Made by a program: the position numbers and the translations under genes | Shown here: positions 34,591-42,365 of the stretch, one piece after another | How positions within the stretch are numbered: position 1 is the first letter of the stretch | How the letters are laid out: every line of letters starts with the position of its first letter | Source of the DNA: an uncultured Eubacterium sp. | Lineage (GTDB): Bacteria > Bacillota > Clostridia > Peptostreptococcales > Anaerovoracaceae | Direction: 5' to 3' | DNA length: 53,774 nucleotides | Assembly: GCA_937966095.1 (NCBI GenBank) | Contig: CALCKF010000020.1 | Span: 1 to 53,774, forward strand | The notes under the pieces: model-generated | Databases searched by the model: none | The model's input: the letters and a program-made list of their open reading frames with translations, nothing else | What the model was told of the DNA's origin: nothing

Positions 34591-35031
34591 TTAGAACGGG
34601 ATATCATCATCCTGTATCGCCTGGAAACCTTCAGGGATACCCATGTCCTTTTCGGCAGAATTCTGTTCAGAAGATCTTGTGTTCTGATATCCTCCGCCGG
34701 ATCTTTCATTCCTGTCGCCCCATTCCAAAAATTCAACTCTGTCGGCAACCACATCTGTAGTATATACAGTAGCGCCGTCTTTATTGGTATAACTGCCCGT
34801 CTGTATCCTTCCCTGAATACCTACAAGCCTTCCTTTTGCTAAATATCTTTCGCAGTTTTCAGCCTGTCTTCCAAATACCGTTACTCTCGGAAAATCCGTT
34901 TTCTTTTCCTGTCCGGATCTGACCGGCCTGTCAATAGCCACGGTAAATGAGGCCACTGCCATCTGACTTTCGGAAATATACCTGATTTCAGGGTCTCTTG
35001 TAAGTCTCCCAATCAGTACTACACTGTTCAT
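34591..35031 (-). CDS. ssb: Single-stranded DNA-binding protein
   Basis: 146 residues. The OB fold opens MNSVVLIGRLTRDPEIRY and includes ASFTVAID and GIQGRIQTGSYTNKDG. A low-complexity linker ends in the acidic tip DDDIPF, which in this family binds partner proteins such as PriA and RecG. It lies between rpsF and rpsR, the conserved Firmicute arrangement. Confidence 0.97.
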   Translation of the reverse strand: MNSVVLIGRLTRDPEIRYISESQMAVASFTVAIDRPVRSGQEKKTDFPRVTVFGRQAENCERYLAKGRLVGIQGRIQTGSYTNKDGATVYTTDVVADRVEFLEWGDRNERSGGGYQNTRSSEQNSAEKDMGIPEGFQAIQDDDIPF

Positions 35032-35046
35032 ACTGCACCCCTCTTC

Positions 35047-35334
35047 CTATTTCTCGTCTTTGTTTACTATCAGATGTCTCATCACATTGTCAGATATTCT
35101 AAGTCTTCTGTCAAGCTCTTTAGGCAGAGTCGGCTGCGCCTTGAACTCTACTACTACATAATACCCTTCACTCTTTTTCTGGATAGGATATGCGAGCTTT
35201 CTCATTCCCCATACGTCTACATTTCCGACTTCGCCTTCGGCTGCGATTATATTTTTTACCGCTTCTACCGTAGCCTCTTTCTTTTCGTCTTCCAATGCAG
35301 GATCGATGATGAACATTACCTCGTAGTTTGTCAT
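35047..35334 (-). CDS. rpsF: 30S ribosomal protein S6
   Basis: 95 residues from the ATG at 35334, preceded by AAGGAGGTGA. The frame is open further upstream, but that part is leader. MTNYEVMFIIDP opens the fold, and WGMRKLAYPIQKKSEGYYV is the family signature. It binds S18 in the 30S platform. The transcript carries a structured 5' leader (35362-35404) that may bind the S6:S18 complex. Confidence 0.96.
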   Translation of the reverse strand: MTNYEVMFIIDPALEDEKKEATVEAVKNIIAAEGEVGNVDVWGMRKLAYPIQKKSEGYYVVVEFKAQPTLPKELDRRLRISDNVMRHLIVNKDEK

Positions 35335-35361
35335 TCGTTTCACCTCCTTATGGACTATATG

Positions 35362-35404
35362 GCGATAAATCTCCTTTATCGCAAGGATCCGTGCAAAATG
35401 CACG
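35362..35404 (-). promoter_or_regulatory. Structured rpsF leader, candidate S6:S18 autoregulatory element
   Basis: Two consecutive hairpins lie between the promoter and rpsF. CGTGCA/TGCACG has a TTT loop (35390-35404). GCGATAAA/TTTATCGC has a GGAGA loop (35362-35382). S6:S18-binding leaders are known upstream of rpsF in many bacteria. I cannot confirm the consensus bulge here, so the regulatory assignment is inference from position. Confidence 0.5.
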
Positions 35405-35411
35405 CCTATAT

Positions 35412-35439
35412 ATTATACATGTTTGCCTTTAAATTTCAA
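35412..35439 (-). promoter_or_regulatory. Sigma-A promoter of rpsF-ssb-rpsR
   Basis: Minus-strand TTGAAA (35434-35439) and TATAAT (35412-35417) with a 16-base spacer, about 78 bases upstream of the rpsF start. Confidence 0.7.
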
Positions 35440-35449
35440 GACCTTTATC

Positions 35450-35494
35450 AAAAAAACAAGGAATATCACTTTTAGATGTAATATATAATATCCC
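35450..35494 (-). terminator. Probable terminator of the unknown secreted-protein gene
   Basis: On the minus strand an imperfect stem (GGGATATTA with TGATATTCC) is followed by TTGTTTTTTTG. It lies between the stop at 35496 and the rpsF promoter. Confidence 0.5.
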
Positions 35495-35495
35495 C

Positions 35496-36083
35496 CTAAA
35501 GTTCGGGCATCTGCAGATTTCCCAGCACTGACCGCATGAGTTCATCAGTCATTATAACATTCCATCCGTAATACCCGTCATCAACCATCGGTATGTATAT
35601 AAGTGTTTCGATTTTATTTCCGGTTTCCGCCGCCTTTTCTATCTGCTCTACATAGATTTCGAGACATTTTGCTTCCAGTTTTTCCTTGTCTGCTATTTCT
35701 TCTGTATAAAGATTGTCCATTACATAAGCATATGCTTCCGTTTCATATCCGTCCAGAACACTGCTGTAGTCTATGCTCCTGACAGTGACCTCAGCTACTG
35801 CAGCTTTGTTTTTCTGCACTACTCTGCCTATCTCATATGAGAATCCACTGAATAAAGCTTCATTCATCCTCTCTGTAACAGCATCATCTCCCTGGACATT
35901 TACAAGAAAATTTACATAGCTGTTATCCATATATTTTTCCATGGTCATGCTTTCTCTCGCTTTGAGTCCGCTGAGAAAATCGGTTACAGCCTCTTTAGGA
36001 GTGGTCGAAACCATATTTACTGCACTGGACTGCATAAGGGCGGAAATTATTATTGTGATCAGTATTTTTATCATATACTGCAT
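35496..36083 (-). CDS. Unrecognised secreted or membrane-anchored protein
   Basis: 195 residues. A hydrophobic N-terminus (MIKILITIIISALMQSSAV) acts as signal peptide or anchor. The rest is a soluble, acidic domain beginning STTPKEAVTDFLSGLKARESMTMEKYM. The alternating helix-then-strand pattern and the opening PKEAVTDFLSGLK recall NTF2-like or DUF5105-type lipoprotein domains. There is no lipobox cysteine and I do not recognise the family with confidence. RBS GGGAG is ten bases upstream. It is divergent from the glucosaminidase gene, which shares the promoter region. Confidence 0.65.
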   Translation of the reverse strand: MQYMIKILITIIISALMQSSAVNMVSTTPKEAVTDFLSGLKARESMTMEKYMDNSYVNFLVNVQGDDAVTERMNEALFSGFSYEIGRVVQKNKAAVAEVTVRSIDYSSVLDGYETEAYAYVMDNLYTEEIADKEKLEAKCLEIYVEQIEKAAETGNKIETLIYIPMVDDGYYGWNVIMTDELMRSVLGNLQMPEL

Positions 36084-36115
36084 TACGTGTCTTCTCCCTG
36101 CTATATCTTAACGGT

Positions 36116-36143
36116 TGTTTTTTTTTACTGTATTCTTTATAAT
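36116..36143 (+). promoter_or_regulatory. Candidate promoter of the glucosaminidase gene
   Basis: TTGTTT (36116-36121) and TATAAT (36138-36143) with a 16-base spacer, 40 bases before the start codon. Confidence 0.45.
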
Positions 36144-36183
36144 ATATTAGAAATCACTGATTTTCAAGTAAATGAGGTTATTT

Positions 36184-36909
36184 ATGGAAAACACGGCACC
36201 ATCAATTATCCAAGGCGAAAAAAAGAAAAACAAATATAAAAAGACTCTGATACTGTCAATATCTGTTATTTTATCGTCTGTGATCCTTTTTTTCGCGGGA
36301 ATCTTCGGAACCGCAGAAATAATCAGATCAGATGCCTCCAAAGCCAGCAGTATCCTGATGGAAGAAAATGCATCGTCCGCATCAGATGTAGATCTTGCAG
36401 GTGCATTGAGGACATCAACTGTAAACGCAGTTATTGAAAACGAATCCATCCCCGCCTATTCTGTTTCACAGGTAATGCAGCTGGATGTAAGCCAGAAAAG
36501 CGGAGTTACTCTTTCGGATCTTAAGCTGGTTACAAAAGGAGGTCTTGTGGGTCTTGAAGATGCATTTCTTAAAGCTGAACAGGATTATAATATAAACTGT
36601 CTTTTTGTCATGGCTATCGCTTCACTGGAAAGCGCTAACGGGACCATATGCTTCAGACCTAATAATATGTTCGGATACGGCAGTACAGGTTTTTCATCCA
36701 AAGCGGAAGGGATCGATGTCGTCTCGAGGGCTCTTGCACAGAATTATCTTTCTCCGGGAGGGAGCCTTTATTCCGGCAAAACGGTCTCGGATGTCAATAA
36801 GAGATATGCATCGAGTTCAACGTGGGATGACAAGGTGGCCAGAAATATGGCTTCATATTATTCCGTAATAAGCAAAAATCACAATGCCGCTTTAAATAAA
36901 TTGAAATAA
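36184..36909 (+). CDS. Membrane-anchored glucosaminidase-domain (GH73-like) wall hydrolase
   Basis: 241 residues from the ATG at 36184; an ATG at 36172 is in frame, but GAGG lies between the two and suits the second. A basic start and one membrane helix (about 19-42) anchor it. The C-terminal 110 residues carry the glucosaminidase fold. FVMAIASLESANG contains the catalytic-type Glu, NNMFGYGSTGFSSKAEGI is the usual Gly-rich stretch, and YASSSTWDDKVARNMASYY is near the end. It would cut between GlcNAc and MurNAc of peptidoglycan. It stands alone, divergent from the unknown secreted protein and convergent with the nucleotidyltransferase gene. Confidence 0.85.
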   Translation: MENTAPSIIQGEKKKNKYKKTLILSISVILSSVILFFAGIFGTAEIIRSDASKASSILMEENASSASDVDLAGALRTSTVNAVIENESIPAYSVSQVMQLDVSQKSGVTLSDLKLVTKGGLVGLEDAFLKAEQDYNINCLFVMAIASLESANGTICFRPNNMFGYGSTGFSSKAEGIDVVSRALAQNYLSPGGSLYSGKTVSDVNKRYASSSTWDDKVARNMASYYSVISKNHNAALNKLK

Positions 36910-36938
36910 AAAGCTGTGGATTTATTTCCACAGCTTTT
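36908..36938. terminator. Bidirectional terminator overlapping a gene end
   Basis: AAAGCTGTGGA and TCCACAGCTTT pair around a short loop with A/T flanks. One arm forms the last codons of the minus-strand nucleotidyltransferase gene (stop at 36922). Confidence 0.85.
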
Positions 36939-37848
36939 CAGGATACAGGCCCTTGTCCTTCATCGCTTCTAATGCATTTTTGACATCTTCCTTATCTTCT
37001 TTATAGGTTACTCCATACCACTTATCATGTGATTTAAGCACTTTTACACGCGCTTTCTTCTCTTTTATCATCCTGTCTGCAACCGCCGGCAGATAATATT
37101 CACCTTTTTCAGGATCATCTCTTACTGACGTTTCAAAAAACCCGGGAAGCCCTTTATAAAGCTCTTCCATCATTCTGCCCGAAAATCCCCAGAAATTCAT
37201 TGAAACAATTGTATCAGAAGGAAGGCGTACCCATGTTTTTCCATCATCCTCAGTATATGATATACCCTCCGGCCTTTCCATTATCTTAGTCCTTTCGGTC
37301 ACCTGCTTCAGATATCCGTTCTTGTCTATATCACACACGCCTCTAGCTACATGTCCGTTTTCAGTGACTGTTTTATCCAAACTGTATCCTACCATACAGA
37401 ATTCCTCAGGATCATCACTATGCTCTTCAAGATACTGATATATATCATTAAAACCGCCGGGTCCGTAATAATCATCCGCATTTATAACTGCAAAAGGTCC
37501 GGTTACCAGCTTTCTGCAGGCAAGTACAGCATGTCCCGTACCCCATGGTTTTTTCCTTTCCTCAGGGATCTTTACCCCTTCCGGAATGTCATCCAGTTTC
37601 TGATATGCATACTCTATATCCATATATTTTCCTGCTCTTGCATCCACTGCCTCTCTGAACAGTTCTCTGTGCTCTTCTTTTATGACAAATACTGCTCTGT
37701 CAAAGCCGGCCATCATAGCATCATACAGAGAAAAATCAAGAATAATCTCACCGGCATCCGTTATTCTGTCTATCTGCTTAAGACCTCCGTACCTTGATCC
37801 CATACCTGCTGCCATTATTATCAATACAGGTTTTATTTTTTCTTTCAT
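36922..37848 (-). CDS. Nucleotidyltransferase family protein (sugar-phosphate NTP transferase type)
   Basis: 308 residues with a Rossmann-like NTP_transferase fold. The nucleotide loop IIMAAGMGSRYGGLKQ is near residue 10, and the metal-binding FAVINADDYYG near 120. WGTGHAVLAC is the conserved middle motif. The central insertion (DKTVTENGHVARGVC) and the late VSMNFWGF are typical of a Clostridial subgroup annotated only as nucleotidyltransferase. Substrates may be a hexose-1-phosphate or a phosphonate/choline head group, so no symbol is assigned. It has no obvious pathway partners nearby. Confidence 0.85.
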   Translation of the reverse strand: MKEKIKPVLIIMAAGMGSRYGGLKQIDRITDAGEIILDFSLYDAMMAGFDRAVFVIKEEHRELFREAVDARAGKYMDIEYAYQKLDDIPEGVKIPEERKKPWGTGHAVLACRKLVTGPFAVINADDYYGPGGFNDIYQYLEEHSDDPEEFCMVGYSLDKTVTENGHVARGVCDIDKNGYLKQVTERTKIMERPEGISYTEDDGKTWVRLPSDTIVSMNFWGFSGRMMEELYKGLPGFFETSVRDDPEKGEYYLPAVADRMIKEKKARVKVLKSHDKWYGVTYKEDKEDVKNALEAMKDKGLYPEKLWK

Positions 37849-37927
37849 TTTTTTTCCTTTTTTATAAATAATATCGTATTATCTTTTTTATCTATTATAT
37901 CAAAAGCATGGTTTTTATGATACCGGC

Positions 37928-37955
37928 TTTGTGAAAAAATATTTTATGCTATAAT
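37928..37955 (+). promoter_or_regulatory. Extended -10 promoter of the shikimate-kinase-like gene
   Basis: TTTGTG (37928-37933) and TGCTATAAT (TATAAT at 37950-37955) with a 16-base spacer, about 45 bases before the ATG. Confidence 0.55.
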
Positions 37956-38000
37956 AAAATATCTGTTTAAAATCTGTTTTGTGATGTGAAAGGGTAAATA

Positions 38001-38477
38001 ATGAAAAGAAAGCTTATTTTTATTACCGGCTATTTCGGTGCTCCGATTAAAAAAACAGCTGAAGAAACAGCTGCTTTTAACAAATATGAATTCTTATCAC
38101 TTGACGATGAAATAGAAAAATCCGATGGCCGATCTGTCCTCAGGATCTGCATGTCTATGGGCGAGCATGAATACCGCAACAAGGAATACGAAATCCTTTC
38201 ATCGATCATATCTGAATTTGAGTCCGGCTCTCTTAAAAGTACTGTGATATGCTGCGGAGACGGTGTGCTTAATGATGAAATGTCAAGAAATCTCATAAAA
38301 AAATATGATCTGATAATTGTCGGCGAAAATATGTCTGCAGATGAATTATGGGAAAACGCTTCAAATGAATACGGTTCTTATCATGCATTCATGCATTTCG
38401 GCAGCGACAAGACCCGCAGAAAGGCGTTCGATCAGCTGTACAAAAGACAGCAACAGCTTTTTTCTTCTGTTTTTTAA
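38001..38477 (+). CDS. Shikimate-kinase-like protein with a degenerate P-loop
   Basis: 158 residues. The sequence tracks shikimate kinase from end to end: a first strand and loop (FITGYFGAPIKKT), FLSLDDEIEKSDGRSVLRI in place of the D-x-D-x-E-IE and G motifs, GEHEYRNKEYEIL matching GEE-x-FR-x-xE, and CCGDGVLNDEMSRNL at the GGG position. The Walker A consensus GxxGxGK[ST] is altered: the second Gly is Pro15, and an extra residue shifts the Lys-Lys-Thr (17-19) by one. The GGG loop is GDG, and the RPLL lid is missing in the shortened C-terminus. A pseudokinase or altered specificity is likely. RBS AAAGGG. It is not linked to aro genes and overlaps the convergent PAP2 gene by four bases. Confidence 0.7.
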   Translation: MKRKLIFITGYFGAPIKKTAEETAAFNKYEFLSLDDEIEKSDGRSVLRICMSMGEHEYRNKEYEILSSIISEFESGSLKSTVICCGDGVLNDEMSRNLIKKYDLIIVGENMSADELWENASNEYGSYHAFMHFGSDKTRRKAFDQLYKRQQQLFSSVF

Positions 38478-39124
38478 AGATGATTTTCCTTTCTGTAAAA
38501 AATACAGTAGATCTCTATAACGATCATCATCACCAGGATCCCCAGCAGCCATCCTGCGATCACATCTGTAGGATAATGCACTCCCAGATATATCCTGCTT
38601 AATCCTATACATATCATTGGAATAGCAAGTATAACCGTAAGTATATTGGCAGAAGCTCTGCTTTTCACATTGATGCGGACAAGACATATAAGTGTGCCGA
38701 ATACAAACATGCTCGTCACGGAATGTCCGCTGGGAAAAGAAAATCCTCCGGCTTCTGTCAGATGCAGTATATCATCAGGTCTGTATCTGCCTACTGCTTC
38801 TTTTATAATCTTATTTATTATTGTTATAAAAAGTGCTCCTGCAGAAACAGGCACTCCATAAGTCATTCTCAATTGCTTAACAGCAAGAAGCACTATACAT
38901 ATGATAACAATGCTCTGCCAGTTTCCCAGGTATGTGATCGCCTTCGCTGCAGGTGTAAGAATATCATTCCTGAAATCGTAAAAAAAATATCTTATGACGT
39001 CGTCAAATCTTACTGCTGCACCGACATATATAAACAGGAGAACTGCTAAAAACCCCGCTGCTGAAAAAAAAGCAACAGACATTCTCAGCTTTGTTCCCCG
39101 TTTTCTGTCATTTTCTTTTTTCAT
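38474..39124 (-). CDS. PAP2-family membrane phosphatase
   Basis: 216 residues with about five to six membrane helices. The three PAP2 signatures are complete: KEAVGRYRPDD (K-x6-RP), FPSGHS, and SRIYLGVHYPTDV (SR-x5-H-x3-D). Members dephosphorylate lipid phosphates such as phosphatidic acid, undecaprenyl pyrophosphate or phosphatidylglycerol phosphate; the substrate is not inferable. The stop codons of this gene and the convergent kinase-like gene overlap by four bases. The YbjQ-like gene is upstream with a four-base gap, suggesting one transcript. Confidence 0.9.
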   Translation of the reverse strand: MKKENDRKRGTKLRMSVAFFSAAGFLAVLLFIYVGAAVRFDDVIRYFFYDFRNDILTPAAKAITYLGNWQSIVIICIVLLAVKQLRMTYGVPVSAGALFITIINKIIKEAVGRYRPDDILHLTEAGGFSFPSGHSVTSMFVFGTLICLVRINVKSRASANILTVILAIPMICIGLSRIYLGVHYPTDVIAGWLLGILVMMIVIEIYCIFYRKENHL

Positions 39125-39128
39125 TATG

Positions 39129-39440
39129 TCACTTTATCCTAACAGCTGTGCCGTATGCAATTATCTCACAAGTGCCGTCCAGTACTGAAGATGAATCATA
39201 TCTTACGTTTATCACAGCATCGGCTCCCATGGCGACCGCATCCTTTACCATTCTTTCTGTAGCTATTTCCCGTGCTTCTGTCAGCATTTCAGTATATCCT
39301 TTTATTTCTCCTCCGGCAATGTTCTTCAATCCGGCCATTATGTCTCTTCCTATATTTTTTGCCTGAACTACATTTCCTTTTACAAGTCCTATAGCGTCTA
39401 TCTCTTTCCCCGGAACATAATTAATTGTTGTTACTATCAT
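39129..39440 (-). CDS. UPF0145 (YbjQ-like) protein
   Basis: 103 residues forming the whole family domain: VTTINYVPGKEIDAIGLVKGNVV, then GRDIMAGLKNIAGGEIKGYTEML, REIATERM and GADAVINVRYDSS. Members form pentamers of unknown function and are sometimes labelled heavy-metal-binding. It is upstream of the PAP2 gene. Confidence 0.93.
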   Translation of the reverse strand: MIVTTINYVPGKEIDAIGLVKGNVVQAKNIGRDIMAGLKNIAGGEIKGYTEMLTEAREIATERMVKDAVAMGADAVINVRYDSSSVLDGTCEIIAYGTAVRIK

Positions 39441-39639
39441 TTTCTACTCCCTTTCATTTCAAAATATTTTTAAATCGAATATCGTAATTATATATCATTT
39501 TTATTCCGTATTCATCTGTTTTATATGAATTTTTATTTATTTTAAAATTATTATCAACAAAACAATGATTTCTTATGATATAATGCACATGTCTATATAC
39601 AGAAATAATTTTAATTATTTCATGGCGAAGGAGGATTTG

Positions 39640-40383
39640 ATGAAGATATTTGCCAATATCCCCGGTGCTTTAAAACTTATCATATGCTTAAAATATATGA
39701 GATCCAACAAGCATGAGATAGAAAAAGCAAAAGCTGCCGGTGATTTTGAAAGAGAACGGGAATATATACTTAAATCAACATCTTCCTGGGGTCCCATGGT
39801 TATGGAAATGTTCGGCAGTACCTTGAATGTACGCGGTCTTGAGAATCTTCCTGATAAAGGTCCTGTGGTTTTCGTAGGCAATCATCAGGGATATGCTGAC
39901 ATCATAGCATATTTCTCGGCATTCAGAAAATTTCAATTTGGATTCGTTGCCAAAGAAAATCTGGAAAAATTACCGTTATACGGTGAATGGATACGAAGGA
40001 TACGCAGCGTTTTCATCAAAAGAAATGATTCTCGTGCTGCTCTGAAAGCCATAAATGAAGGGATAAAGTATATAGAAAAGGGCTTTTCACTTGTAATATT
40101 CCCTGAAGGAACAAGGAGCAAAGGTCCGGTTCCCGGCCATTTTCAAAAAGGAGCTCTGAAACTTGCTACAAAACCTGGTGTACCGATCATACCGGTTTCT
40201 ATAAACGGTACTTATAAGATGTTTGAAGAAAGCGGATATCTTAAAAGCGCCGATATAGATATCATCGTACACAAACCGATCGAAACGAAATCTCTTACTA
40301 AGGATGAGGAAAAAGATCTCACAGAAAAAGTTGAAAAGATCGTTTTTGACGGAGTTAGGGAGCTTCAGAATATCAGAAAATAA
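39640..40383 (+). CDS. plsC: 1-acyl-sn-glycerol-3-phosphate acyltransferase (PlsC type)
   Basis: 247 residues from the ATG at 39640, preceded by AAGGAGG; upstream in-frame ATGs lack such a site. The LPLAT signatures are NHQGYAD (block I, H-x4-D) near residue 86, then GEWIRRIRSVFIKR, the glycerol-phosphate motif IFPEGTRSKG, and VPIIPVSINGTYKM. It converts lysophosphatidic acid to phosphatidic acid at the membrane. A TATAAT at 39579-39584 could be its -10 element. The lipoprotein gene follows 80 bases downstream on the same strand. Confidence 0.92.
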   Translation: MKIFANIPGALKLIICLKYMRSNKHEIEKAKAAGDFEREREYILKSTSSWGPMVMEMFGSTLNVRGLENLPDKGPVVFVGNHQGYADIIAYFSAFRKFQFGFVAKENLEKLPLYGEWIRRIRSVFIKRNDSRAALKAINEGIKYIEKGFSLVIFPEGTRSKGPVPGHFQKGALKLATKPGVPIIPVSINGTYKMFEESGYLKSADIDIIVHKPIETKSLTKDEEKDLTEKVEKIVFDGVRELQNIRK

Positions 40384-40464
40384 GAAATTTATTTTTATGA
40401 CCGGTCAGGGAAACAGATTTACAGCCACCCGGTGTTTATCTTATTATTGAGAAGGAGAAGAATT

Positions 40465-40866
40465 ATGAAAACATCAAAAAGAATTTTTTCGGCAGGTATC
40501 ATTTTATCGTTGATTTTTGCAATGACTCTTATGTTTGCAGGTTGCGGAGGGCCATCTACTCTGGAAGAATACATAAACAGCGATTCGGAAGCCAAAGAAA
40601 TGATAGATTCCATGAGCTCAGGCAGCGGTATGACGATAGATGTCAAAGACAATACTCTGACATATACATATACTTATTCCCAGACATTTGATGATGCGGT
40701 AATCGGAGAAATGAAAACTCAGATAGAAAATGCCATGAGTTCAATGAGCTCTTCTTTTGAATCAGTTGCAAGCACCCTTGAAGAAGAATCAGGAATAGAT
40801 GATATAACGGTCAAGGTAATATATGAAGACGGTGCCGGTACTGAAATATTCAGTGAAGAATATTAA
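40465..40866 (+). CDS. Small lipoprotein, DUF4854-like
   Basis: 133 residues from the ATG at 40465 (RBS GAAGGAGAAG). The signal peptide ends in a lipobox LMFAGC, so the mature protein starts at Cys28 and is anchored in the membrane. The mature part begins GGPSTLEEYINSDSEAKEMIDSM and contains alternating strands (MTIDVKDNTLTYTYTYSQ) and a Ser/Met-rich helix. This matches the DUF4854 pattern of small Clostridial lipoproteins of unknown function. It is followed by a strong terminator. Confidence 0.8.
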   Translation: MKTSKRIFSAGIILSLIFAMTLMFAGCGGPSTLEEYINSDSEAKEMIDSMSSGSGMTIDVKDNTLTYTYTYSQTFDDAVIGEMKTQIENAMSSMSSSFESVASTLEEESGIDDITVKVIYEDGAGTEIFSEEY

Positions 40867-40880
40867 TAATACAGCAAAAT

Positions 40881-40911
40881 AAAAAAGGCGTTTCAAAACG
40901 CCTTTTTTATT
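40881..40911. terminator. Bidirectional rho-independent terminator
   Basis: AAGGCGTTT pairs with AAACGCCTT around CA, with A and T runs on either side, between the lipoprotein and the QueG-like gene end. Confidence 0.9.
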
Positions 40912-40927
40912 TTGAAACCATTCGATA

Positions 40928-41782
40928 TCAAGGTCTTCTGTCTCTGCACGGCACTTTTGACTGACATAGGCCGCAGCCGAAAATATAATCTTTCCTTTCT
41001 ATATGCTTTGGCCAGAAATTTTCAACTGCATAATCTTCATATTCTAAACAGATATTCTTATTATGACCGTGCTCTTTTGATATCGCATTTACCGGACATC
41101 TCTTGATACATGCTCCGCATGTTCCCTTACTGTAATAGAGACACCAGTCATAATGCCCTCTGTTCCCCCTCGGAGTTATATCAAGATCAGACTCTGCAAT
41201 AACAGAAGTTATTCTTACTGCTATCCCTTTTTCTGATATAAATCCGTCATTCAGACTGAAAGTTCCGAGCCCTGCAGCAAAGGCACTATGTCTGTGAGAC
41301 CATACTGATGCTGTTCCCAGATTTTCAGAATCCTGTCTGTGAAACTCTTTTCTGAGATCAAGCGCTGCTGATCTTATACCGGCTGATTCAAGTTCTTTTT
41401 CGATTTTTTCTGCAAATTCCTTCATCATTGGTTCCCATTCCCCTCTTGAGACTACCCAGTTATCACATGGAAAGTTTTCTGCCTTATCCTGCATATTCTT
41501 TGTTTCTTCTGTCTGAGGAAAAATCAGAGATATGACACGAAGCCTGTCACTCTGCGGGACTTTATCATATTTTAATTTGAAGACATCTGACGGGCTCCAG
41601 TGAAATTCTCCTATATGTATTTTAAGAAAATCATAATAAGGATCGTTTCCGGCGGCAATACCTATAATGGGTCTTTCGAACATTTTTACATCAGGCTTTC
41701 CAAGTGTTGAAAAATTATTTGTTTCCAGTGAATCAAAAACTTGATATATTATCTTTCTTACTTTTTCTGTTTCTCTGTTCAT
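40928..41782 (-). CDS. QueG-like 4Fe-4S protein
   Basis: 284 residues. The central SHRHSAFAAGLGTFSLNDGFISEKG is the strongly conserved stretch of epoxyqueuosine-reductase-like proteins. The C-terminus carries two cluster motifs, CGACIKRCPVNAI and, after CLEYEDYAV, CGLCQSKVPC. Bacillus QueG is about 385 residues with HEAT repeats after the clusters. These are missing here, so this belongs to the shorter Clostridial QueG-like group, whose substrate may not be tRNA. No other queuosine genes are in view. It follows the thioesterase gene, with a hairpin in between. Confidence 0.75.
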   Translation of the reverse strand: MNRETEKVRKIIYQVFDSLETNNFSTLGKPDVKMFERPIIGIAAGNDPYYDFLKIHIGEFHWSPSDVFKLKYDKVPQSDRLRVISLIFPQTEETKNMQDKAENFPCDNWVVSRGEWEPMMKEFAEKIEKELESAGIRSAALDLRKEFHRQDSENLGTASVWSHRHSAFAAGLGTFSLNDGFISEKGIAVRITSVIAESDLDITPRGNRGHYDWCLYYSKGTCGACIKRCPVNAISKEHGHNKNICLEYEDYAVENFWPKHIERKDYIFGCGLCQSKVPCRDRRP

Positions 41783-41805
41783 ACCTTTTACTTCCTATAA
41801 ATCAA

Positions 41806-41831
41806 GCGATGCCGTATTGCAACAGCATCGC
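41806..41831 (-). terminator. Hairpin between thioesterase and QueG-like genes
   Basis: GCGATGC and GCATCGC form a seven-pair stem with a 12-base loop. The downstream T-run on the minus strand is weak (TTGATTTAT), so termination may be partial. Confidence 0.45.
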
Positions 41832-41841
41832 CTTCTTTTTT

Positions 41842-42264
41842 CTACATGACATTAAGTGCACGTTCTCTTAATATTTTTTCTTCTTCATTTTCCGGTTCAT
41901 CCAGAGTTATTCCATGAGGTCTTTTTTTCTTCGTATCAGGTTCAACACATACGAATGTTATAAAGCCTTCGACATTCTGACCTACATCTATCTCACATAA
42001 TGCCTTGACATGAACCATCAGACTCGTATTTCCTGCTTTTACTATTCTTCCGTAAATTGTAAGTATGTCGCCTTTCTGCACAGGTTTTTTAAATGTAAAG
42101 CCATGCACATTCACACAAAGGATATCCTGAGGTCTTCCATGTATGGCCGCTGCTGTTATGAATCCCGCTTCAACCAGCCATTCAGCAGTTCTTCCGGCAA
42201 ATAATGTACCATGATGATTAAGATCTTCGGATTTTACCAGATGAGAAATTTTAAATTCTTTCAT
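41842..42264 (-). CDS. Acyl-CoA thioesterase, hotdog fold
   Basis: 140 residues, one hotdog domain of the YkhA/BFIT type. LNHHGTLFAGRTAEWLVEAGFITA provides the catalytic Asn/Asp-type turn and long helix, VNVHGFTFKKPVQKGDILTIYG the strand pair, and SLMVHVKALCEI and GFITFVCVEPDTKKKRPHG complete the fold. It hydrolyses acyl-CoA. The adjacent genes give no clue to chain length. Confidence 0.9.
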   Translation of the reverse strand: MKEFKISHLVKSEDLNHHGTLFAGRTAEWLVEAGFITAAAIHGRPQDILCVNVHGFTFKKPVQKGDILTIYGRIVKAGNTSLMVHVKALCEIDVGQNVEGFITFVCVEPDTKKKRPHGITLDEPENEEEKILRERALNVM

Positions 42265-42365
42265 AATGCCTCCTGATCATATGAATTTTACGATTTATTT
42301 AGAAAGTTTACTACTTCATTTCATTAAAATCAATATCCATATATTAAGTATACATTATAATATTA

